The notes under the pieces are model-generated. The model ran no database searches and had not been told where the DNA came from. It saw nothing but the letters and a program-made list of their open reading frames with translations. The position numbers were made by a program, and so were the translations under genes. Of a DNA stretch of 16,730 nt, positions 1 through 7,500 are shown piece after piece. Positions within the stretch are counted from its first letter, which is position 1, and every line of letters begins with the position of its first letter. Source of the DNA: SZUA-252 sp035716005 (GTDB lineage: Bacteria; Eisenbacteria; RBG-16-71-46; SZUA-252); NCBI GenBank assembly GCA_035716005.1, contig DASTKG010000167.1:1-16730 (forward strand), written 5' to 3'.

Positions 1-686
1 CGGAAGCAGTAGGTGCAGAAGGCGAAGCACTCCTGCGTCGTCCGGTCGAAGATGAGCTGGCACTGCGGGTACTTGTGCTGGCTCCCCTCGACGATGTCGA
101 TCCCGCCGTCCTCCTCCTCGATCCACGGCTTGTTCAGGAGCTGGTGGCCGTCGTGGGGATTCGTCTTGTGGACGTACTCGCTGGCGATCCGCGTCCGCTC
201 GTCGGCCGAAGCCGCGGCGGCATAGGCGTCGATCAGCTCCTGCTTCATCATTTCCGGCTGCGGGAACATGAGCTGGAACATCGGATCGCGCTCGTACTGC
301 TGCCAGTTGATGCTGTTGAGGGCGTGGCGCGAAGCCTTGAAGCGGTAGACCTCGACGAACAGCTCGCGCGCGGTCATGTCGGTCAGGCGGATCCCGTGAC
401 GGTTCAGGATCGAGACGACCTGCCGGAACCCCTCCAGCCCCTCGTAGTGATCCGTCTCGCCGAAGAGGAAGGTTCCCCGCTCGAGAAGCCCGGAGTGCTG
501 CGGATAGGTCGCGTGGAGCCGGCCGAGCAGCCCGGCCGGGAGCAGGTTCTCGGTGGCGATGATTCGCCGCGTCTCGGGCGAGTATCCGTACCGGGCCATC
601 ATGGCGTCGACGTCCGCCCGCGTGACCGTGGAGGTGGCTGGTAGTGTCGAGGAACGTGCAGGATCGGCCGTCTGGGGATTCGACAT
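1..686 (-). CDS. KamA-family radical SAM protein (lysine 2,3-aminomutase-like), 3' part cut by window edge
   Basis: The first 228 residues are present. The reading frame runs off the left edge immediately after the radical SAM cysteine cluster. Residues 220-227 read CFAFCTYC, a CX3CX2C motif for the SAM-binding 4Fe-4S cluster, and the next residues are Phe and a partial Arg codon. The preceding HKYPQ plus LIF block (204-213) matches the segment before the cluster in lysine 2,3-aminomutases, where the motif continues as CFR. The 200-residue N-terminal region is helical and long, and contains a GYSPETRR segment like other KamA relatives. The family moves amino groups using SAM, an iron-sulfur cluster and PLP. 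The PLP lysine would lie outside the window, so the substrate (lysine, glutamate or another) cannot be assigned. The ATG at 686 is chosen because GGAG lies 7 nt upstream. An in-frame ATG at 707 has no such site. The gene is probably transcribed separately from the sigma-54 units, since no -24/-12 element was found directly upstream on this strand. Confidence 0.85.
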   Translation of the reverse strand, partial: MSNPQTADPARSSTLPATSTVTRADVDAMMARYGYSPETRRIIATENLLPAGLLGRLHATYPQHSGLLERGTFLFGETDHYEGLEGFRQVVSILNRHGIRLTDMTARELFVEVYRFKASRHALNSINWQQYERDPMFQLMFPQPEMMKQELIDAYAAAASADERTRIASEYVHKTNPHDGHQLLNKPWIEEEDGGIDIVEGSQHKYPQCQLIFDRTTQECFAFCTYCF

Positions 687-986
687 GTCAAGTCTCCGCA
701 ACCCCATGTTGGGGAGGAGGTTGCCGCGTTCGGGCCATCGGCGCTCGGAGCCGCTGTCGGCGGGAGAGTTCCCGTCGTGCCGTGAGGTTCCCACGAGGCT
801 CTCACACTGCCTATTGGCACAAAAGTAGCAGGAGGTCGGCGATCTCCGAACCGAAGGTCGCCGCGGCCGGTCGCCGAGGAATCTGTGGCTACCGCCGCGC
901 CAGCAGGACCCTTCCTACGTGCGCCCCGAGGTGTCCGGCCAGAATTTCGTGCCCGAGACGTACCGACCGGAATCCTCGCTCATCGG
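687..986. other. Intergenic region between the radical SAM gene and the small membrane-anchored gene
   Basis: I see no convincing gene on either strand in these 300 bases. They contain the 5' leader of the radical SAM gene (minus strand), a perfect inverted repeat CCCCA-TGT-TGGGG at 702-714, a plus-strand -24/-12 sigma-54-like element at 815-830, and a 6-bp inverted repeat CGGCGA/TCGCCG at 837-842 and 858-863. A second copy of TCGCCG lies at 871-876. No clear rho-independent terminator with a T-run was found. Confidence 0.6.
815..830 (+). promoter_or_regulatory. Orphan sigma-54-like promoter, plus strand
   Basis: The sequence TGGCACAAAAGTAGCA keeps the full TGGCAC block and the GG-N10-GC spacing that defines -24/-12 promoters (GG at 816-817, GC at 828-829). 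The -12 block is TAGC instead of TTGC. It would start transcription near 841, heading away from the radical SAM gene and antisense to the 3' end of the small gene at 987-1262. No plus-strand gene follows, so its product would be a non-coding RNA, or the match may be chance. The inverted repeat at 702-714 lies about 105 bp upstream, where an activator site could be. Confidence 0.4.
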
Positions 987-1262
987 CTAGAACATCCAGA
1001 AGAGAATGCCGCCGAGACCGAGGACGAAGGTCGCGACGGTGATGACGAGCGGTTTCACGCTCGGCTCGAACCGCGGGTCCCGCGCTACGGACACCGGCGT
1101 TCTTCGAACCGCGAGCGGGATGGCGGGAGCCGGGATCGCCCGGATTTCCAGGGGCGCCGGGGTCTCGGCCCTATTCACCGCGCGATAGGCTTCCATGTCT
1201 TCGATCAGTGCCGCCAGGTGCGGGCGGGGTCCCTCGTTCGGCATCGGCATCTTCCCTATCAC
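987..1262 (-). CDS. Small protein with C-terminal membrane anchor, function unknown
   Basis: I do not recognise the family. The 91-residue product has an N-terminal acidic helix-like stretch (about residues 14-28), a Pro/Ala/Arg-rich linker (about 33-70), and one hydrophobic segment at 71-91 that ends at the stop codon. This is the layout of a tail-anchored inner-membrane protein with its body in the cytoplasm. The GTG at 1262 is chosen because GGAGG sits 7 nt upstream at 1270-1274. A longer version from ATG 1301 (104 residues) has no Shine-Dalgarno sequence and would start only about 11 nt after the predicted sigma-54 start site near 1312. The frame stays open far upstream into the glucan-synthase gene, so the start rests only on these signals. 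It is separated from the operon to its right by 260 nt and looks like its own transcription unit. Confidence 0.6.
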   Translation of the reverse strand: MIGKMPMPNEGPRPHLAALIEDMEAYRAVNRAETPAPLEIRAIPAPAIPLAVRRTPVSVARDPRFEPSVKPLVITVATFVLGLGGILFWMF

Positions 1263-1322
1263 GACGATTCCTCCCTGCGATGGATGCGTGGCGTCGGCCA
1301 TGGCGCTGGCGTGGAACTGGAA

Positions 1323-1338
1323 GGCGAGTTTCGTGCCA
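1323..1338 (-). promoter_or_regulatory. Sigma-54 (-24/-12) promoter for the small membrane-anchored gene
   Basis: Read on the minus strand the site is TGGCACGAAACTCGCC. It has a perfect TGGCACG -24 block, GG (1337-1336) and GC (1325-1324) separated by exactly 10 nt, and TCGC in place of TTGC at -12. The predicted start near 1312 gives a leader of about 50 nt to the GTG at 1262, which has a strong ribosome binding site. This agrees with the similar short leader at the other small-protein unit (promoter 13165-13180). Confidence 0.6.
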
Positions 1339-1420
1339 TGCCTCCGAGCGCCGAGCAGGATTCGCCAATGCCATGGGAGGGCGCGCGTTGAGAGACCGCA
1401 TCGGCGGAATGGCCGGGGAT

Positions 1421-1439
1421 GGAACGGTTCCGAATTCGG
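1421..1439. promoter_or_regulatory. Two abutting inverted repeats, possible activator site
   Basis: GGAAC-G-GTTCC (1421-1431) is followed directly, with a 2-nt overlap, by the perfect palindrome CCGAATTCGG (1430-1439). They lie 84-102 bp upstream of the -24 element at 1336-1337, a typical distance for binding sites of sigma-54 activators. The function is inferred from position and symmetry only. The GGAAC repeat was not found again at the other promoters. Confidence 0.3.
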
Positions 1440-1522
1440 CGCGCGCGGCGATCGTTGCCTCCGCGAGTGCAGATGTTTCAATCGCATCGTCACGCGCGCG
1501 CACGCCGGCCCCGGGTCCACGC

Positions 1523-4500
1523 CTACGCGCCGCTCAGCGCCGCCACTCTCTCCCCGATGACAGCCCGGACTCGGTGGGTTCCGCCGTCCTCGTACAGCGG
1601 GATGGCGCCGGGATCGACCTGGATGCCGTCCAGCTCGACCGTGGCGATTCCACGACAGCGTTGAAGCGGATTCTCGACCGAGATCTCGTAGCGAGTCTCG
1701 CCGAGACGGAGCACGACCGAGAAGCCGGGCCAGGCGAACGGGATGCACGGATCGAGCGCCAGCGTGGCGCCGCGCCGTTCCAGCCCGAGAATCGATTCCA
1801 AACCGGCGCGGTGCATCCAGCCCGCCGACCCGGTGTACCAGGTCCAGCCTCCGCGCCCGGCGTGCGCGGGATGCGCGTAGACGTCCGCGGCGACCACGTA
1901 CGGCTCCGCCTTGTACCGAACGACGTCGGCCGGCATGCGGGCGTGATTGATGGGATTGAGGAGGTGGAAGAGTTCGACGGCCTCGTCGCCGCTGCCGAGA
2001 CGCGCCACCGCCATCACGACCCAGACGGCCGCGTGCGTGTACTGTCCGCCGTTCTCCCGGACTCCGGGCAGATAGCCCCTGATGTAGCCGGGGTCGGCGG
2101 CGGAGACGTCGAACGGGGGTGTCAAGAGCAGGACCACGCCCGCGTCGCGACGGATCAGATGGCTCCGCACCGAATCCATGGCCCGCTCCGCGCGCTCCTC
2201 CGGCGCCGTGCCGGATAGAACCGCCCACGATTGCGCGATCGAATCGATGCGGCACTCCTCGCTCTGCATCGATCCCAAGGGCGTGCCATCGTCGAAGTAG
2301 CCGCGCCGATACCAGTCGCCGTCCCAGGCCTGCTCGAGGACGAAGGCCAGGCGGCCGGCTTCGTTCCGATAATGCGCCGCCCGCTCGCGCTCTCCCAGCG
2401 TCTCGGCCAGGCGCGCAAAATCCTTGAGCACGGACGAGAGAAACCACCCCAGCCAGACGCTCTCGCCCCGGCCTTCGAGTCCGACGCGGTTCATCCCGTC
2501 GTTCCAGTCGCCGCTTCCGATTAGCGGGAGCCCGTGCGGTCCGGACGTCAGGCTCCGATCGATGGCCCGGACGCAATGCTCGTAGAGCGTCCCCTCCTCG
2601 GCCGACGTCGACGGATGTCCGTAGGCTTCGCTCCGGCCGGGCTCGAGAGGCGGTCCCTCCAGGAAGCGCACGCGCTCCTCGAGGACGGACGTGTCGCCGG
2701 TCGCTTCGGCGTACCGCGCGACGGCGAAGGGAAGCCAGAGGAGATCGTCGGAGCAGCGCGTGCGCACTCCCGCGCCCGAGTGGGCATGCCACCAGTGCTG
2801 GACGTCGCCCGCGGCGAATTGCCGCGACGCCGCCCGCAGCAGGTGTTCGCGGTAGAGATCGGGCGCCGCGAACGTGAGCGCCATCACGTCCTGGAGCTGG
2901 TCTCGGAACCCATAGGCGCCTCCCGGCTGGTAGTACGCCGAGCGCGCCCAGAGCCGACTCGAGATGCTCTCGTAGAGGAGCCAGCGGTTCATCAGGAAGT
3001 CGAACGAGTCGTCGGGCGTGTGGACTTCGACCGTGCCGAGACGCTCGTCCCAGGCGCGCTCCACCTCTCCGAGCGCCGCCAGCGCCGCGGAGACCGAGCC
3101 GTGCGCGCGCACCAGAGCGAGCGCCGCGGCGCGATCGTCGCCCTGTCCGACGAGAAAGACGATTTGTCGCGTTTCTCCCGGTTCCAGCTCGAGGGCGACG
3201 TGAAGCGCGCAGCAGGGGTCGAGCCCGGCGCCGAAGGCCTTCGAGAGGCTTCGGCGATCGAGCGCGGCCGGCCTCGAGATCGTGCCGTTCCGGCCCAGGA
3301 ACTCCGCGCGGTCCGCCGTCGCCGAGGCGAGGGGGCCGGCGTGGGCGAAGGCGAACCTGCCCCGGAACGCTTGGTTGTACGGATTCTGCGCGAGGATCGT
3401 CGACGTCTCGAGGTCGAATTCGGACCGCACGTGGCGCTCGTCGCCGGCGCGGGGCGCGCAGAGACGCCACTCGCCGTAGCCGATCGCGCTCAGCCGGCGC
3501 CGGCGGGCGCTCCGATTCGTGACGGTCAGAACGGCGAATCGGACCGGATCCGACGTGTGAACGAAGATCGCGAGCTCGTGGTGAATCCGACCCTCGCCGT
3601 GGATGTAGCGCGTCACGCCGGCGCCGTGGCGCACGACCCATCGTCCAGCCTCCGCCGTCCGTCGCATCGGACCCGGCGTCGCGCCCCACGCGGCGCCCGT
3701 CTCGTCGTCTCTGAGATAGATCGCCTCTCCCGTCGCCTCCGTCACCGGATCGTTGGCGAAGGGCGTGAGCCGGTTTTCGCGGCTGTTCTCGGCCCACGTG
3801 TAGGAGGGCCCCGCGGCCGTGACGACGGAGCCGAAGCAGGGATTGGCGAGGACGTTCGCCCAGGGCAGCGGCGTCTCGTCGGCGCCGTTCAGGACGATCA
3901 CGTATTCCTTCCCATCGGTCGTGAATCCGCCGCGTCCGTTCCAGAACTTCAGAGCCGGAACGTCGACGTCCTCTTCTTCGTTCGGTTCGCGCGGCGCCGC
4001 GGGAAAGTCCCCGAATTCGGTCGCGGCGGGCCGCGCCATCTCGACGTAAGGATGATCGAGGTGGTCCAGGAGGCCTCCCAGCTCCCCGGTCAGCACCACG
4101 GGAGCGACGGCCTGGAGGAGCACGCGATCGGCCTCGCTGATCCCTTCTCCGCTGAGAAGGAAGGCGCCCCCGGCCCTGTCCTTCCAGGCGCCCCAGGGCC
4201 CGCCCTCGAGCAGCGCGCCGAGTCGATCGTGGATCTCGTTGCGGTAGCCGACCGGATGCTCGTTCACGATGACGACGTCGGCGATCAGACCCTTCAGGCG
4301 CCAATAGTCCTGCGCGCGAAGCACCTCCCGCACGAGCGACAGGTCGTCCCCTTCGAGCACGCGAACGAGCAGGATCGGCAGATCGCCCGAAATGCCGTGG
4401 GCCCAGAGGCCCGACGGCCCCAGCGTGTTGCTCGCCATCGTCTCGGACGAGGCTCCCAGGGAGCGGTCCGTGTAGAAGACGCGCGAGGCCAGGCGCTCGT

Positions 4501-7500
4501 AGAGCTGCGCTTCGTCCATCGAAACGCCGAGATGCCGGAGCGAAATCGAGAGCTGTGTCGCCGCGAGGGCAAACGTGCGCGGCGCGGACGTCGGGTCCGC
4601 GTACTTCCGGCAGAGGGAGATCGCGGCGTCGCGGTCGGCGGCCATGCCGGTCGCGAACGCGAGCCGCGCGAAGCCTCCGGGCGCGAGCCGTATGCGCTGC
4701 CGGAGGCTCAGGATCGGATCGAGGGTGGCGCCGGTGGTCCCCGAGAGGGCCCTTCCGTCGAGCGCGATCGGATCGTCGGGCTGCCGGCCCCGTCCCAGAA
4801 AACGCATCCGGTCGGTTTCCCACTCCACGGCGCTCTGGGTGTAGCCCTCGAGGCTCAGCACGTGGATCGCCCACGCGCCCGGATCGCCGGGCGACCGTTT
4901 CCGCCGGCCGCAGAGCAGCGAGGCGGTCTCCGGGCGGCATTCGGTCTCGAGGAAGAGCTTCCCGAACGCCGGATGCGCGAGATCGTCGGCCGCCGTCGCG
5001 AGCGCCACCTCGACGTAGCTCGTGATCTCGATCTCGCGTTGATGGGCGCTTCGATTCGTGATCGAGAGTCGCCGGACCTCGACGTCGTCCTCCGTCGAGA
5101 CGGCGATCTCGAGGAACGTGTCGATTTCCTCCTCCCGATGACGGACCACCGCCTTGTCGGCGAAGAACGTCGTCCGGTATTCCTCGGAGTCGCGGCGCAT
5201 CGGCTGGTACGTGGCCGACCAGACCGCCCCGCTTCGCACGTCGCGCAGATAGAGGTACTGGCTTCCGGGGTCGCAGACCGCGTCCTGCCGCTGCCTCGTG
5301 ACCGAAAGTCCGCGGCACGCGCTCGACCCGCCGCCCGCGTTCGTGACGGCCGTGACGTAGCTGCCGTTGGAGAGAAACGCGGCGTGCGGGTGCCTGGTGT
5401 GCGCCGTCCCGTAGCGACGGGGCCGGAGCGCGGGGATCGGAGGCGTGACGCGCGTCACTTCGATCGGCCGCGGCCGGGTCAGCGGGACGAAGCGCGGCAC
5501 CCTCTCCTGTAAGAGCAGCTCGGTCGCCTGGATCCTCGCGTCGGCGTGAAAGCGCGCGACCATCCGGTCGTTCAGGAGCGCGTTCGCGAGCGCGACGACG
5601 GTCATGCCTTGGTGATGCGCGAAGAAGGCCTTGACCGCCACGGGGCGGGCGGAACCCCACGGAGCGGCGTGGTCGTGCGCCTTTTCGGTTTCCCGCGGCG
5701 TGTAGTCGAGCGCGTCGTAGAAGCCGAAGTCGCCTTCGCCTCCCGCGCGCGAGAGCCGCCTCAGATTCGCCGTGGCTTCGACGGGATCGATCATCGCGGC
5801 CAGAGCCGACGCGTACGGCGCGATCACCAGGTCCTCCGCCAGCCCGCGCTTCAGCCCGAGGTCGGGCACCCCGAACGCCTTGTACTGGTAGATCCCATGC
5901 CGGTCCACCGCGTTGAAGGCCGACTCCGATATCCCCCACGGCACCCCGTGGCTCCGCCCGTGGGCGATTTGCGCCCGAACGGCGGAGCGGCATGAATGGT
6001 GGAGCAGCGTGTCCGGATACTGGCGCAGGATCAGGAGCGGCATCAGGTACTCGAACATCGATCCGCTCCACGAGACCAAGGTGGGAGTCCCGCCGGCGCT
6101 CACGAGCCCGCGGCCGAGCTGGAACCAGTGCTCCTGCGGCACGTCCCCTTTCGCGATCGCGATGAAACTGGCGAGCCGGGCTTCGGAAGCCAGCAGATCG
6201 TAGTGGGACGTGTCGAGCCGCCCCGGCCCCTCCATGTCGGCCAGGCGAAATCCGATGGAGAAGATGCGGCGCCCCTCGTCGTAGAGGAATTTGAAGTCCA
6301 TGGCGTTCGCGAGCGCGTCGGCGCGGTCCGCGACCGCGGCGGCATGGCCGCGGCTCCCCGCCTGGAGATCCGGCTCGAGCGCGAGCCGCCGCAGGCCGAC
6401 CGCGAGAGCCACGAGCGCCCCCGCGAGATTGGCGCTGTCGACGGTCGAGACGTATCGCGGCTGAAGCGGCGCCAGGTTCGCGGTGTCGTACCAGTTGAGG
6501 AGGTGGCCTTCGTATTTCTCGAGCCCCTCGACGGTCGTGATCGTCCGGTCGATCCGATCGAGCGCATCGCCCGGGTCGAGGAACCCCAGGTCGTGCGCCG
6601 AGAGCGTCGCCAGGAGCGCCATCCCGATATTCGTCGGCGACGTGCGCTCGGCCACCTGGCGCTCGGGGACTTCCTGGATGTTGTCGGGCGGAAGCCAGTG
6701 ACCGGCGTCCCCCATCGATTCGGCGAAGTACTTCCAGGTTCTGCGAGCGGCGCTCCAGAGGAACTCCCGGTCGCGCCCGTCGAGCACGATCGCGATCGCG
6801 GGCGCCGGACGGCTCAGCCAGAACGCGACGAGCGGCGCGAAGAGCCAAAGGAGGAGAAGGGGCGACGCGGTCGGGAGGGCGGCCGGACGCGTCGCGCCGA
6901 CCGTGACGCCGATCGCGACCGCGGCCGCCGGGCTCGCCCACATCCCGTTCGCGAACGCGCGAAGGCTCTCCCGCCCGCTCAGTCCCGCCGAGCGCGCCGC
7001 CGAGGTGGCCGCGGTTTCCCATTCGAGCATCATTCGCTTGGTGAAGAGGAGGCGCACGAGCGTGAGGGCGATCGCGCGCACCATTTCGTAGGAATGGTGA
7101 GCGAGCAGCGTCAGCTCGAGCAGCACCTGCGCCACCGCCGCCGCCGACTCCTCGCGGAGATCGCGGAGAAAGACCGCGAAGGGTTGATGCTCGGCCGGAC
7201 CCCTCAGGCCGCGCCAGAGTTGGGAGTAGACGGGGAAGCTCGCGCCCGCGACCACGGCGAGCGTCCAGACCCAGGGCGCCCCCGGCAGCCACGTCCAGGC
7301 CGAGGCGAGAAGCGCGAGCGTGCTCGGCGCGACGAGGCTGCGCCGGAGATTGTCGAGGATCTTCCACCGGCTGATGAGCGGCAGGCGATTCCGCTCCAGC
7401 CCGCTCCGCGAGGGCACCCACGGAAAGAGCCAGGCCAGGATCTGCCAGTCGCCGCGCACCCAGCGGCGCTGGCGGCCCGTATGCGCCAGGACGTTCGACG

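Noticed and set aside
705..707. Alternative in-frame ATG for the radical SAM gene at 707
   Set aside because: It has no Shine-Dalgarno sequence upstream, while the ATG at 686 has GGAG at 7 nt.
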